A stretch of DNA of 64,000 nucleotides from Hyphomonas neptunium ATCC 15444 (GTDB taxonomy: Bacteria > Pseudomonadota > Alphaproteobacteria > Caulobacterales > Hyphomonadaceae). The stretch spans positions 248,001 to 312,000 of the forward strand of contig NC_008358.1 of assembly GCF_000013025.1 (NCBI RefSeq), in the 5' to 3' direction. The position numbers and the translations under genes were made by a program. The first letter of the stretch is position 1. Every line of letters begins with the position of its first letter. The notes below the pieces were generated by a model, which worked only from the letters and a program-made list of their open reading frames with translations, was not told where the DNA came from and did no database searches. Positions 7,414-16,637 of this stretch are shown here, in pieces.

Positions 7414-8802
7414 CTAGCTGCGCGGGCGCGGCGGCGGCCGGGTGACCGGCTGCCCGGCGGCAGGCTGGGGCGTCTCTGCCGGTGGCGCGCCGGGGGCAGG
7501 AAACGTTCCCGCATTCAGTATCTCCGACATGGCCGAGAAAGCCGCGTCGATACCCAGAGCATTCCGTGCCGAGACAAAGGCATCGAGCGCCGGGTAGAGC
7601 GCAATGGCGCGGTCTGCGTCCTTGTCCCGCCCAAACTCAAACAGGCTGGCGCGCAGCATCGGGGCCACTTCATCATAGAGGGCGATCATTCGGCGATAGT
7701 CGCGCAGCAGATCATTTTCCCAGTCGTTGGCCGCCGCCGGAAGGGCGCGGGAGACGCTTTTAAGAACATCAATGGCTGGATACCGGCCCCGTTCCGCGAT
7801 GTTCCGGGAAAGGATGATGTGTCCATCCAGAATACCTCGGATCATGTCGGCAACAGGTTCTTCAAGGTCGGAGCCGGCCACCAGAACTGAAAAGATGCCC
7901 GTGATGTCGCCCTTTGCGCCCGTGCCGGGCCCCGCGCGCTCGGCGAGTTCGGCGATCACCCGCACGGTCGAGGGCGGGAAGGCGTTGAGGGCAGGGGTTT
8001 CCCCCGCCAGCAGCGCCACTTCTCGGTGGGCTTCGGCAAAGCGTGTGATGGAGTCGAAAAGGAAAAGGACGCTGTGGCCTTGATCGCGGAAATGCTCGGC
8101 CGTCGCCATGGCGCAATAGGCCGCGCGCTTCTTGGCGCCGGGCGACTCGCTCGCTGTGGCCGAGACCACAACCGTCTTGTGGCGGACGGTTTCAGGCAGG
8201 TTCACATTGACAAATTCGCCCACCTCGCGGGAACGCTCGCCGATCAGGGCGATCACCACCCGGTCGGCTTCAAGGCCCCCAGCGAGTGAGCCAAGGAAGG
8301 TAGATTTGCCGACGCCCGAGCCGGCAAACAGGCCGAGACGTTGTCCGCGACAGATCGGAAGCAGCGTATCGGTGACCATCCAGCCCGTGGCCAGGCGTGG
8401 CCCAAGCCGATGGCGCAAATGGGCTGGCAGGGCGGGCGCCCGCAATGCGCGGCTGACGCCTTTTGCCGTGAGACCGGCGCCGGCGGGCATTTCGGTGGCC
8501 ACTTCGCCCCGATAGTTAATGATCTGGCCCAGCCAGTGATCGCCCGGTTCGATCCGGGCTTCCTGCTCGATGTGCACGACATCGCCGATCCGGATGATGT
8601 CACTGGGCGAATAAAGCAGCGCTGTGACGCTGTCGCCGGAGACGCTCAGTATCTCTCCATGGATCTTTTGGCCTTGTTTCTCGATGACAATTTCATTGCC
8701 CACCCCGGCAAGCTCGCTCACGCCGGCGATGCCGAGCATGCCTGCGGCAACGTCGGTGACGGTGCCCCAGAGGCGATAGAGCCTGTGTGACGGGGATGCC
8801 AT
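7414..8802 (-). CDS. fliI: Flagellum-specific ATPase FliI
   Basis: Hexameric ATPase of the flagellar type III export system, related to F1-beta; it unfolds and delivers substrates to the FlhA/FlhB gate. The Walker A motif is GLFAGSGVGKSTFLG, the Walker B strand ends SVLFLFDSITRFAEAHRE, and LIGERSREVGEFV is the usual signature. The C-terminus ends in a Pro-rich tail. An upstream ATG at 8865 would add 21 unconvincing residues from AT-rich promoter DNA, so 8802 is preferred (462 residues). It is divergent from flgB. Confidence 0.95.
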   Translation of the reverse strand: MASPSHRLYRLWGTVTDVAAGMLGIAGVSELAGVGNEIVIEKQGQKIHGEILSVSGDSVTALLYSPSDIIRIGDVVHIEQEARIEPGDHWLGQIINYRGEVATEMPAGAGLTAKGVSRALRAPALPAHLRHRLGPRLATGWMVTDTLLPICRGQRLGLFAGSGVGKSTFLGSLAGGLEADRVVIALIGERSREVGEFVNVNLPETVRHKTVVVSATASESPGAKKRAAYCAMATAEHFRDQGHSVLFLFDSITRFAEAHREVALLAGETPALNAFPPSTVRVIAELAERAGPGTGAKGDITGIFSVLVAGSDLEEPVADMIRGILDGHIILSRNIAERGRYPAIDVLKSVSRALPAAANDWENDLLRDYRRMIALYDEVAPMLRASLFEFGRDKDADRAIALYPALDAFVSARNALGIDAAFSAMSEILNAGTFPAPGAPPAETPQPAAGQPVTRPPPRPRS

Positions 8803-8835
8803 GGATGCCTGCAAGTAAACAAACTCCGCATTTCT

Positions 8836-8851
8836 GTTAACCTGTTCTTTA
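8836..8851 (-). promoter_or_regulatory. CtrA-like box between fliI and flgB
   Basis: Read on the minus strand this is TAAA-GAACAGG-TTAAC, identical in its half-sites to the box at 3469-3484. It sits in the AT-rich 96-bp gap between the divergent fliI and flgB genes, where one site could control both operons. Binding by CtrA is inferred. Confidence 0.4.
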
Positions 8852-8898
8852 GTTAATGCGAACATTTTCCCAAAGGGTTAACCTTGGTGAATTGTCCC

Positions 8899-9258
8899 AT
8901 GATTTCTGATCTGCAGCTTTTTCAGGTTTACGGCGCGATGGCGCGGCACGCTGCTGAAAGCCAGAAGGTCAGCGCGACGAATGTGGCCAACGCCGACGCG
9001 CCAGGGTTCAAGGCTGGCGAGATAGAGAGCTTCGAAGCGTTCCTCTCCCGGACCATGCAGGCGGGCGGCGTGGACGACATGATGTCCGGCTTCAAGGTGG
9101 GCACATCCGGCGCACCGGCTGATCCGAATGGCAACAATGTCAGCCTGGAACGTGAAGTGTTCAATTCCGCCGAGGCGATGGGCCAGCACAATATGGCGCT
9201 CACCGTTTACTCAAAATCCATTGATCTCCTGCGCACCGCGCTGGGCAAGCCTCGCTGA
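8899..9258 (+). CDS. flgB: Flagellar basal-body rod protein FlgB
   Basis: Proximal rod subunit of 119 residues. The N-terminal rod signature is visible as HAAESQKVSATNVANADAPG FKAGEIESF, the flagellar rod-family motif (the space only breaks the string). The C-terminus ends in a helix with NMALTVYSKSIDLLRTALG. A TTG at 8884 is in frame, but the ATG at 8899 gives the normal length. It is the first gene of an eight-gene operon. Confidence 0.93.
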   Translation: MISDLQLFQVYGAMARHAAESQKVSATNVANADAPGFKAGEIESFEAFLSRTMQAGGVDDMMSGFKVGTSGAPADPNGNNVSLEREVFNSAEAMGQHNMALTVYSKSIDLLRTALGKPR

Positions 9259-9272
9259 AGGAGGGCTGAAGC

Positions 9273-9659
9273 ATGAATCCCCTTAAGGCAACTCAGCAGC
9301 AGGCGGTCGCGGGCATGGAGCTCCAGTCCCGCCGCATGGGCGTGACAGCGGAGAATATCTCCAACGCCGATACGCCGGGATACAAGCGCAAGCTGTTGAT
9401 GGTCGAGCAATCCCAGCTGAGCAGCGGGGAGCAGTTTATGGCGTCGCGGGTCCAGCTGGACGAGGCGGAAGCCAAGCGTGACTACAACCCCGAACACCCG
9501 ATGGCGGATGGGGAAGGGTATGTGACCCTGTCGAACGTCTCCATCGTGACTGAAATGGCTGACATGCGGGAAGCCAACCGGTCGTATGAGGCCAATCTCA
9601 ATTCCTTCCAGCAGGCGCGGTCGATGTACCGCTCCCTGCTGGATATTCTGCGCCGCTGA
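9273..9659 (+). CDS. flgC: Flagellar basal-body rod protein FlgC
   Basis: Proximal rod subunit of 128 residues, a normal length. It starts behind GAAGGAGGGC. The N-terminal rod motif is GVTAENISNADTPGYKRK and the C-terminal family motif is VSIVTEMADMREANRSYEAN, near the end. It sits 14 bases after flgB and 12 bases before fliE, in the conserved order flgB-flgC-fliE. Confidence 0.95.
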   Translation: MNPLKATQQQAVAGMELQSRRMGVTAENISNADTPGYKRKLLMVEQSQLSSGEQFMASRVQLDEAEAKRDYNPEHPMADGEGYVTLSNVSIVTEMADMREANRSYEANLNSFQQARSMYRSLLDILRR

Positions 9660-9671
9660 GGAGGGCAGTAG

Positions 9672-9971
9672 ATGTCAACTCTTGGGTTCAATCCGTATAC
9701 CGCGCTCAGCACCCCGCGCCCGACCGACACAGCCAAGCCGGCCGGTGATGCGCCGGAAGCGGCTGGCAGCAAGTTTGCCGAAACCATTTCCGACTTCCGC
9801 ACGACGATGCAGGAGGCCGAACAGACGGCGATGCAGACGGCGGTTTCAGGCGCTGATCCTCATGCGATGGTCGAAGCGCTGACAAATGCTGAGCTTATGC
9901 TCGATGCCGTAGTGACGATCCGCGACAAGGTGGTGGAAGCTTATCAGGAACTGCTGCGGATGCCGGTCTGA
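9672..9971 (+). CDS. fliE: Flagellar hook-basal body complex protein FliE
   Basis: Adapter that joins the MS-ring to the rod. The 99 residues end in the conserved FliE helix (PHAMVEALTNAELMLDAVVT, then a run closing YQELLRMPV). The Ala/Pro/Thr-rich N-terminus is variable and serves as an export signal. Its position between flgC and fliQ is typical. Confidence 0.93.
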   Translation: MSTLGFNPYTALSTPRPTDTAKPAGDAPEAAGSKFAETISDFRTTMQEAEQTAMQTAVSGADPHAMVEALTNAELMLDAVVTIRDKVVEAYQELLRMPV

Positions 9972-9989
9972 TCGCTGGCAGGGGGCGGA

Positions 9990-10253
9990 ATGTCTGAGGG
10001 GGAGATCTTTGAGGTTTTGCGCGCCCATATATGGGGCGCTGCAATGATGGGTCTTCCGATCCTGGCGGTCACGCTGGTTGTCGGCTTTGTCATCGGCCTC
10101 ATTCAGGCGCTCACCTCCATTCAGGAAATGACGCTTACTTTTATCCCGAAGATCCTTGCGGTCATCATCGTTTTCTTCCTTTCGCTCGGTTACATGACCA
10201 AGGTCATTCTCGACCTGTTCAATAACTGGGTTTTGCCGATCATAGCCGGGTAA
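9990..10253 (+). CDS. fliQ: Flagellar export gate protein FliQ
   Basis: Small two-helix subunit of the FliPQR export gate. The 87 residues contain two hydrophobic segments, about 16-40 and 50-76, with the conserved LIQALTSIQEMTLTFIPKI between them. A GGGGGCGG site precedes the ATG. fliP is not next to it and must lie elsewhere. Confidence 0.95.
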   Translation: MSEGEIFEVLRAHIWGAAMMGLPILAVTLVVGFVIGLIQALTSIQEMTLTFIPKILAVIIVFFLSLGYMTKVILDLFNNWVLPIIAG

Positions 10254-10262
10254 CGACCCCTC

Positions 10263-12341
10263 ATGCCGATGCAGAGCCTTTTGAACTTCACCAAGCCGAC
10301 GGCGCTTCTGGCCATCGGCCTTATGGCCATTATCCTTGTGATGGTGCTGCCTATGCCGGCCTGGGTGCTGGATGTCGGGCTGACCCTTTCCTTTGCGCTC
10401 TCGATCCTGATCTTCACCACCGTGATCTTCGTGGAGAAGCCGCTGGATTTCTCGTCCTTCCCGTCGATCCTTCTGGCCTCGCTTGTGCTGCGCCTGGCGC
10501 TGAACGTTTCCTCCACCAAGCTGATCATCGGGGAAGGGCATACCGGCACGGACGCTGCCGGCGGGGTGATCGAGGGCTTCGCCATGTTCATCATGGGCGG
10601 CAATCTCTTCGTCGGTCTTGTCGTGTTTGGCGTTCTGGTGATCGTGAACTTCATGGTCATCACGAAAGGCGCCGGCCGGATGGCCGAAGTCGGCGCGCGC
10701 TTCGCCCTGGACGCGATGCCGGGCAAGCAGCTCGCCATCGACTCTGATCTGGCGGTGGGCGCGATCACACATGAAGAAGCCAAGCTGCGCCGGCAGCGGG
10801 AACAGGAAGAAGCCGGTTTCCTCGGCTCGCTGGATGGTGCCTCGAAATTCGTGAAGGGCGACGCGATCGCCGGCCTTCTGATCACGGCGCTGAACCTGAT
10901 TGCCGGGATTGGCTTTGGCGTGGTTGCGCACCAGCTGAGCGTGGTTGAAGCGCTGAACAATTATTCCATCCTGACGGTGGGAGACGGTCTCGTCTCCCAG
11001 ATCCCGGCTGTGATCGTGTCTGTTGCCGCCGCGCTTCTTCTGTCCAAGGGCCGCGAAGAAGGCGCCATCGACCGGGCGCTCGGCCTTCAGCTCGCGGGCA
11101 ATTCGACCGCGCTCTACATCGTGGCGGGTATTCTCGCCATCTTCGCGTTGCTGCCGGGCCTGCCGTTCCTTCCCTTCATTGCGGGCGCTGCGGGCTTTGC
11201 TGCCGTGGCTTACTTCACCAAGAAAGCTGCCGACGAGAAAGCCGCCTCAGAGGAGACCAAGCCCGAAGACGCGGCGCCCAAGGCGCCCAAGATCGGCGAC
11301 TCGATCTATGCGGACGAAATCCATCTCGAAGTGGCGCCTGATCTCGTCAATATGGTGCTGGTCGGGGAGAACGGGTTTGAGAGCCGGATCGACAAGATCC
11401 GCCGTTATATCGCCGAAGAGTATGGGTTCGTGCTGCCGCCGATCCGTATGACGGACAACCCGACGCTGAAGAAGAATGAATACCGCATGCGGATTCAGGG
11501 CGTGCGGGTGGATTCCGGTATCCTGCGTCCGGGTCAGGTTCTGGCCCTGATCGAGGAGAACCAGCTGCCCCATCTGGCAGGCGAGAAAGTGCGCGAGCCG
11601 GTCTACAAGGCAGCCGCCCGCTGGCTGCCGTCGGCCAAGAAGCAGGAACTGGCTGCGGCCGCTGTGCCCGTGGTTGAGCCCATCGAAGTGCTTGCGACGC
11701 ATATGCTAGAAGTCATCCAGTCAAACTTCTCGCTGGTCTTCACCCGGATGGTGATGATGGAGACGCTAGACGCACTGGCGGCGATTTCCGACGTTGACCG
11801 CGCCAGCGCCAACAAGCGCTTCCTAGATGAGTACATTCCTGGCAAGGTGACACCGGAGCTTCTGCTGTCCGTCCTGCGCATGCTGCTGACCGAGCGGGTT
11901 CCGATCCGCAATCTCTTCCTGATCATCGAGACCGTGGCCGAGGCCAAGCCGCAGGCATTGCCGCTTCCGCGGGTGATCGAACTGGTGCGTCAGCGTCTGG
12001 CATTCCAGATCGTAGACCGGCTGCAGGACGATCAGGGCCGCCTGCCGCTGATCCAGCTGTCGACCAGTTGGGAGCAGAAGTTCACCGAGTATGAAGTGAC
12101 CAATGAAAGCGGCGGATCGGATATTGCTCTGCCGCCGGAAATATTCGGAGAGCTGATCAATTCGGTTCAGGCGAAACTCAATGAGACGGCCCAGAAGGGC
12201 ATCATCGCGGCTGTGGCAACCTCGTCGCGCCGGCGGCGGTTCCTGCAGACCGTGCTGGCCAGCAAGGGCATCCGCAACGCTGTCGTCGCCTATGAAGAGA
12301 TCAACTCCAAGAGCAAGCCCTACATCATCGGCGTGGCCTGA
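10263..12341 (+). CDS. flhA: Flagellar export gate protein FlhA
   Basis: Large nonameric export-gate subunit with eight N-terminal transmembrane helices (to about residue 330) and a cytoplasmic substrate-docking domain. The cytoplasmic loop after helix 4 carries the FHIPEP-family features ALDAMPGKQLAIDSDL and EEAKLRRQREQEEAGFLGS. The C-terminal domain includes RFLDEYIPGKVTPELLLSVL and ends AYEEINSKSKPYIIGVA. The length of 692 residues is standard. The stop shares its last base with the fliR ATG. Confidence 0.97.
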   Translation: MPMQSLLNFTKPTALLAIGLMAIILVMVLPMPAWVLDVGLTLSFALSILIFTTVIFVEKPLDFSSFPSILLASLVLRLALNVSSTKLIIGEGHTGTDAAGGVIEGFAMFIMGGNLFVGLVVFGVLVIVNFMVITKGAGRMAEVGARFALDAMPGKQLAIDSDLAVGAITHEEAKLRRQREQEEAGFLGSLDGASKFVKGDAIAGLLITALNLIAGIGFGVVAHQLSVVEALNNYSILTVGDGLVSQIPAVIVSVAAALLLSKGREEGAIDRALGLQLAGNSTALYIVAGILAIFALLPGLPFLPFIAGAAGFAAVAYFTKKAADEKAASEETKPEDAAPKAPKIGDSIYADEIHLEVAPDLVNMVLVGENGFESRIDKIRRYIAEEYGFVLPPIRMTDNPTLKKNEYRMRIQGVRVDSGILRPGQVLALIEENQLPHLAGEKVREPVYKAAARWLPSAKKQELAAAAVPVVEPIEVLATHMLEVIQSNFSLVFTRMVMMETLDALAAISDVDRASANKRFLDEYIPGKVTPELLLSVLRMLLTERVPIRNLFLIIETVAEAKPQALPLPRVIELVRQRLAFQIVDRLQDDQGRLPLIQLSTSWEQKFTEYEVTNESGGSDIALPPEIFGELINSVQAKLNETAQKGIIAAVATSSRRRRFLQTVLASKGIRNAVVAYEEINSKSKPYIIGVA

Positions 12342-13096
12342 TGGAACTGATCGCCCCATATCTGGGGCAGGCGAGCCCGTGGATGGTCATGTTCATGACC
12401 GTGATTGCCCGGCTCTCCTTTGTCGTCTTCATGATGCCGGGGATCGGGGATCAGGTGATCTCCTCACGCACCCGCCTGTTCGTACTGCTCGGCATGGCTG
12501 CCGCGATCGCTTCGACCGGGGTGGTGGCGGCGCCGTCCGCGCCGGGGATCGGCGACCTGGTTCTGCTGCTGGGCAGTGAGGTGGTGATCGGCTTCGGTCT
12601 GGGCGCGTTGCTGCGCCTGTCGGTCTGGATGCTGACGATTGCCGGAACGGTGATCGCCCAGTCGATTGGCCTGGCGCAGTTCCTGGGGGTTGCCCTGGAA
12701 CATGAGGCGCAGACGGTAACGTCCAACATGCTGTCTCTGGCGGGTACGACGATCTTGCTGACCGCCAACTATCATGTGGCCGTCGTGGACGGATTGATGC
12801 GGCTGTACACCGAAATCCCCCTGGGCGAGGTGGGGCAGGTAAGCTGGCCGATGATCTTTGACAGCTTTTATTCGGCGATGGGCTTTGCCCTGATGCTGGC
12901 CTGGCCGTTTGTGGCGGCCAACCTGCTCTACAACATCTGTCTGGGCTTCATAAACAAGGCACTGCCATCGCTGATGGTGGCGTTTGTCGGCGCGCCCTTC
13001 ATGGTGGGGGCGGGGGTGATGCTGCTGGCGATTTCGGTCTCCGGGATGCTGATCATCTGGAAAGACCGGGCGCTTCAGGTTATCGGTTGGCTGTGA
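12341..13096 (+). CDS. fliR: Flagellar export gate protein FliR
   Basis: Polytopic inner-membrane subunit of the export gate, 251 residues with five to six hydrophobic helices. Conserved parts include EVVIGFGLGALLRLS near the middle, QSIGLAQFLGVALEHE, and LICLGFINKALPSLMV-like sequence in the second half. Its start overlaps the flhA stop, which indicates coupled translation and matched dosage. FlhB follows 9 bases later. Confidence 0.95.
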   Translation: MELIAPYLGQASPWMVMFMTVIARLSFVVFMMPGIGDQVISSRTRLFVLLGMAAAIASTGVVAAPSAPGIGDLVLLLGSEVVIGFGLGALLRLSVWMLTIAGTVIAQSIGLAQFLGVALEHEAQTVTSNMLSLAGTTILLTANYHVAVVDGLMRLYTEIPLGEVGQVSWPMIFDSFYSAMGFALMLAWPFVAANLLYNICLGFINKALPSLMVAFVGAPFMVGAGVMLLAISVSGMLIIWKDRALQVIGWL

Positions 13097-13105
13097 GGTA
13101 GACGC

Positions 13106-14179
13106 ATGGCCGAACAAGACCAGGACAGTGGTGAAAAGGAATTTGATGCCTCCGAGCAGCGGCTGCGGGATGCCCGCAAGGACGGCGATGTTCCCCAGTC
13201 CAAGGAAGCTAATGCGTTCGCGCTGATTCTGGGCATCCTGATTGCGGCGCTGATCCTTGATGCGGTGGTCGGCCCGAAACTGTTCGATGACTTCTCGCGG
13301 ATACTTTATCATGGCGACGCCTTTGCTGCCGACATCTTCGAGGGCGATGGCGGGGCGACGTGGGCCTGGATTGCGACGACGCTGCTTGCGCTTTCGCCGC
13401 TGCTGCTGGTGATGGCGGCCCTCGTATTGGTGGCGCTGATCATCCAGCAGTCGATTGCCTTCTCCGCAAAGAAGATCATGCCGGACATGAAGAAGATCAA
13501 TCCGGTCGACAATATCAAGAACAAGTATGGCACCAAGGGTCTCACCGACTTTCTCAAGGATACGGTGAAGATGCTGTTTGCCGCCGGGCTGGGCACGCTG
13601 TTCCTGATTCAGTTCACGCGGGACTATTATGGGTCGTCGTCTGTTGATACGGCGGATTTCTATCAGTTCACGTTCAATCAGACGCTTCGGCTGATCCTCT
13701 ATTTCTTTGCCTTCCAGTTCGTACTGGCCGCGCTGGACCTGCCGCTGCAATGGCGCATTCATTCCCACAAGCTGCGGATGACGCGCGAGGACATGAAGAA
13801 GGAAATGAAGCAGAGCGAGGGCGACCCGCATATGCGCCAGCAGCGGCGTGAGAAGGCGACCAAGATTTCGCGCGGGCAGATGTTGCAGAATGTGAAGTCT
13901 GCCACCGTGGTGATGGTGAACCCGACCCACTATGCCGTGGCGTTGAAATGGGACCCTGACAGCAAGCTGGCGCCGGTATGCGTGGCCAAGGGCACTGATC
14001 ATCTGGCGATGAAGATCCGGGAGCTGGCAATCGAGAACAATGTGCCGATCTACAGCGACCCGCCAGCCACGCGGTCTATCTACTCAATGGTCGAGGTCGA
14101 CCAGGAGATCCAGGCTGAACACTTTGCCGCCGTGGCCGCCGCCATCCAGTTCGTCGACCGGCTGAGAGGCATGACATGA
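13106..14179 (+). CDS. flhB: Flagellar export switch protein FlhB
   Basis: Export gate component that switches substrate class after hook completion through self-cleavage. Four transmembrane helices occupy about residues 30-210. The cytoplasmic domain carries the cleavage site NPTH (Asn at about residue 272) inside TVVMVNPTHYAVALKWD, followed by AKGTDHLAMKIRELA. The N-terminal segment EKEFDASEQRLRDARKDGDV is also typical. The length of 357 residues is normal. The stop overlaps the next ATG (ATGA, 14176-14179). Confidence 0.97.
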   Translation: MAEQDQDSGEKEFDASEQRLRDARKDGDVPQSKEANAFALILGILIAALILDAVVGPKLFDDFSRILYHGDAFAADIFEGDGGATWAWIATTLLALSPLLLVMAALVLVALIIQQSIAFSAKKIMPDMKKINPVDNIKNKYGTKGLTDFLKDTVKMLFAAGLGTLFLIQFTRDYYGSSSVDTADFYQFTFNQTLRLILYFFAFQFVLAALDLPLQWRIHSHKLRMTREDMKKEMKQSEGDPHMRQQRREKATKISRGQMLQNVKSATVVMVNPTHYAVALKWDPDSKLAPVCVAKGTDHLAMKIRELAIENNVPIYSDPPATRSIYSMVEVDQEIQAEHFAAVAAAIQFVDRLRGMT

Positions 14180-14511
14180 GCGCGCTGCCCCGGAAACAGG
14201 CCGCGCAGCTGAAGACGCTTGTGGGGATCAAGCGGCAGAAAGCCGAGCAGGAGATGTGGCTCCTTCAGCAGGATGTCCGCCGCATCGAGCAGGAGATTGT
14301 GCAGATCGGCGAGAACCTCAAAGCGCTCGACCAAACGGGCGACGACTTTGATGGCTCCAGCCTGGCGCGCCGGCACGGCGCGGTGGAGCGGATGATTGCC
14401 GAGCTTGGCGCCCGCAAGGCGGCGCTGGCGGCGCGGATGCAAGACCTGGAAGCGGCGCGCGAAGCACTCAAACGCGTGATGCACTCGCAAGACCGGATTG
14501 GTGATCTGTGA
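14176..14511 (+). CDS. Small coiled-coil protein, FliJ-like
   Basis: A 111-residue protein that is helical almost end to end, with heptad-like patterning and many Arg, Glu, Gln and Leu residues. Size, coiled-coil character and translational coupling to flhB make a FliJ-type export chaperone (the central stalk of the FliI ring) the best guess. FliJ sequences are poorly conserved and I see no decisive motif, so it could also be another small flagellar coiled-coil protein. Confidence 0.5.
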   Translation: MSALPRKQAAQLKTLVGIKRQKAEQEMWLLQQDVRRIEQEIVQIGENLKALDQTGDDFDGSSLARRHGAVERMIAELGARKAALAARMQDLEAAREALKRVMHSQDRIGDL

Positions 14512-14584
14512 GGCCAGCGGTTTTGGCCGGAGCACGGGGGTCCGTGGCCGGTAAAACGTCAGATTTCAGCTATGCAGGCCCGTG

Positions 14585-15253
14585 TCAGGATGTGTTTGGG
14601 GCCGGCAGTAGCCGGGCGTGAACAGCCGGGGCGGCGCGGTAGCTTGTCAGCAGCCAGAGCGCGGCGGCCGGAATGAGGGATTTGAGGCCGCGCAGGCGCA
14701 GGCCTTTTGCGCGCAGGCGCGCCGCGAGCTTTGCGGCATGCGTCTGAGGATCGGAAAAGACGGCGCGCATCGCCTCCAGACGTGTCCGCAGGGCTTCGGC
14801 CGGATCGGCCATTGGAGCAGAGGCCGTGGGGCCGCGCGGCGGCGGGGCAGGGCGCGGGGGCGGCGCCTTTCGGATTGATGCCAGGGCGGAGGTATCGTGG
14901 CCATAGCGGGCAAAGCCATTGGCGAGCTGGGCAAGGCCGAGGGCGAAGCGCGCAGCCTTGCGGCGCGGGCGCGGCGGGGCCGCGCGGCGCGCAAGAAGGC
15001 CCGCTGGCAGGGTTGCCGGGCGCGCGGGCGTCGCCCGCATCAGGATCAGAAGACAGCGCAGGCCATGTTCGAGCGCGCCGATATGGCGGGCAAGGGCGCG
15101 CAGGGCGCCGGTCTTCAGCTTGCCGGGCGCCAGATGCTGGGCGCTCCAATGGGCAGCCATCAGCATAAGGAACAAGCCGCGCAGGAGCTTCCAGGCGCCG
15201 CGCGGGGCGCGGGCGGTCTTGGACTTTGCGAGGGGAACGCGGCTTTCGATCAT
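14585..15253 (-). CDS. Hypothetical Arg/Ala-rich protein
   Basis: A 222-residue protein that I do not recognise. It has a hydrophobic stretch near residues 24-36, a very Arg/Ala/Pro-rich centre, and a C-terminal part with a region like LRTRLEAMRAVFSDPQTHAAKLAARL, which looks helical. The ATG is at 15253. The DNA is extremely GC-rich and other frames stay open here, but this frame gives the most protein-like sequence. It converges on the flagellar operon. No function is proposed. Confidence 0.6.
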   Translation of the reverse strand: MIESRVPLAKSKTARAPRGAWKLLRGLFLMLMAAHWSAQHLAPGKLKTGALRALARHIGALEHGLRCLLILMRATPARPATLPAGLLARRAAPPRPRRKAARFALGLAQLANGFARYGHDTSALASIRKAPPPRPAPPPRGPTASAPMADPAEALRTRLEAMRAVFSDPQTHAAKLAARLRAKGLRLRGLKSLIPAAALWLLTSYRAAPAVHARLLPAPNTS

Positions 15254-15457
15254 GCGGCCAAGATTGAGCCCAGCCGATACTCCGGCGGATTCGAAAGCCG
15301 GGATCTGCCGTAACGGCAGGGCTGGACCCGTGGAGACGGGGCGTCTTTATCCCCCGAACTGTCTCCCAATCTGGCCGCGACAAAGCGCGAGGCTGCACGC
15401 TGCCCCCGGCGGTGTCATAGGAAACAGCAGGTTTATTGGTTTTAAGGAGCGCCCCAC

Positions 15458-16630
15458 ATGTCTTACCCCGATCAGGCTCTGGCGATCGAGATTGGCGAAC
15501 GTGTCGAGAAATTCGTGCGCGAGGTGGTGGCAGGCTATGAGCGTGATCCGCGGCTGGAAGAACATGGGCCCTCGCCGGAGCTGGTGAAGGAGCTGCGCGA
15601 GAAGGCGCGGGCAGCGGGCGTGATGACGCCGCATATCCTGCCCGACCATACGCACCTCACCCAGCGGGGCACGGCGCATGTGCTGAAGAAGACGGGGCTG
15701 TCCCCCCTTGGGCCAGTCGCGTGCAATACCGGCGCGCCGGACGAGGGGAACATGTTCCTGCTGGGTAAAGTGGCCACCGACGCGCAGCGGGCGCGCTTTC
15801 TGGAGCCACTGGTTTCGGGCGAAGCGCGCTCGGCCTTCTTCATGACCGAGCCGGCCGGCGAGGATGGGGCAGGCTCTGACCCCTCGATGATGAAGACGAC
15901 CGCGGTAAAGGACGGCGACCATTGGGTGATCAATGGCCGCAAGACCTTCATCACCGGCGCGGACGGCGCTTCGGTCGGCATCGTGATGGCCAAGGCGGAG
16001 GAGGGGGCGTGCATGTTCCTGGTGGACCTGCCCAGCCCGGCGATCCGCATCGAACGCCTGCTCGACACCATCGACAGCTCAATGCCCGGCGGCCATGCGC
16101 AGGTGATGATCGAAAATTTGCGTGTTCCGCAGGCGGACATGCTGGGCAAGCCCGGCGAGGGGTTCCGCTATGCGCAGATCCGGCTGGCGCCGGCGCGGCT
16201 TTCCCACTGCATGCGCTGGCACGGCGTGGCGACGCGGGCGCAGGAGATTGCGACGGACTATGCCTGCACGCGCAAGGCGTTCGGCAAGCTGCTGATCGAT
16301 CATGAGGGCGTCGGCTTCATGCTGGCGGAAAACCAGATCGAGCTGAAGCAGGCCGAACTGATGATCGACTGGTGCGCCGACGCGCTGGACGCGGGCGAGA
16401 ATGGGAATGTCGAAAGCTCGATGGCGAAAGTATCCGTTTCCGAAGCGCTGTTCCGGGTGGCCGACCGCTGCGTGCAGGTAATGGGCGGGATGGGCGTTTC
16501 GCGTGACACGATCGTGGAACAGCTGTTCCGCGAAGTGCGCGCGTTCCGGATTTATGACGGCCCGACCGAGGTGCACAAATGGTCGCTGGCCAAGAAGATC
16601 AAGTCAGCCCACCTCAAGCCGGGGCATTGA
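15458..16630 (+). CDS. Acyl-CoA dehydrogenase family protein
   Basis: FAD-dependent enzyme that introduces an alpha-beta double bond into acyl-CoA thioesters. The 390 residues show the family order: a helical N-domain, a mid beta-domain with FFMTEPAGEDGAGSDPS and HWVINGRKTFITGA, and a C-terminal helical domain with QVMGGMGVSRDTIVEQLFRE and FRIYDGPTEVHK. It starts behind AAGGAGCG. The sequence resembles the FadE/ACAD10-11-like subgroup more than short-chain enzymes; the substrate cannot be told from sequence. It stands alone. Confidence 0.92.
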   Translation: MSYPDQALAIEIGERVEKFVREVVAGYERDPRLEEHGPSPELVKELREKARAAGVMTPHILPDHTHLTQRGTAHVLKKTGLSPLGPVACNTGAPDEGNMFLLGKVATDAQRARFLEPLVSGEARSAFFMTEPAGEDGAGSDPSMMKTTAVKDGDHWVINGRKTFITGADGASVGIVMAKAEEGACMFLVDLPSPAIRIERLLDTIDSSMPGGHAQVMIENLRVPQADMLGKPGEGFRYAQIRLAPARLSHCMRWHGVATRAQEIATDYACTRKAFGKLLIDHEGVGFMLAENQIELKQAELMIDWCADALDAGENGNVESSMAKVSVSEALFRVADRCVQVMGGMGVSRDTIVEQLFREVRAFRIYDGPTEVHKWSLAKKIKSAHLKPGH

Positions 16631-16637
16631 GGCGGCG

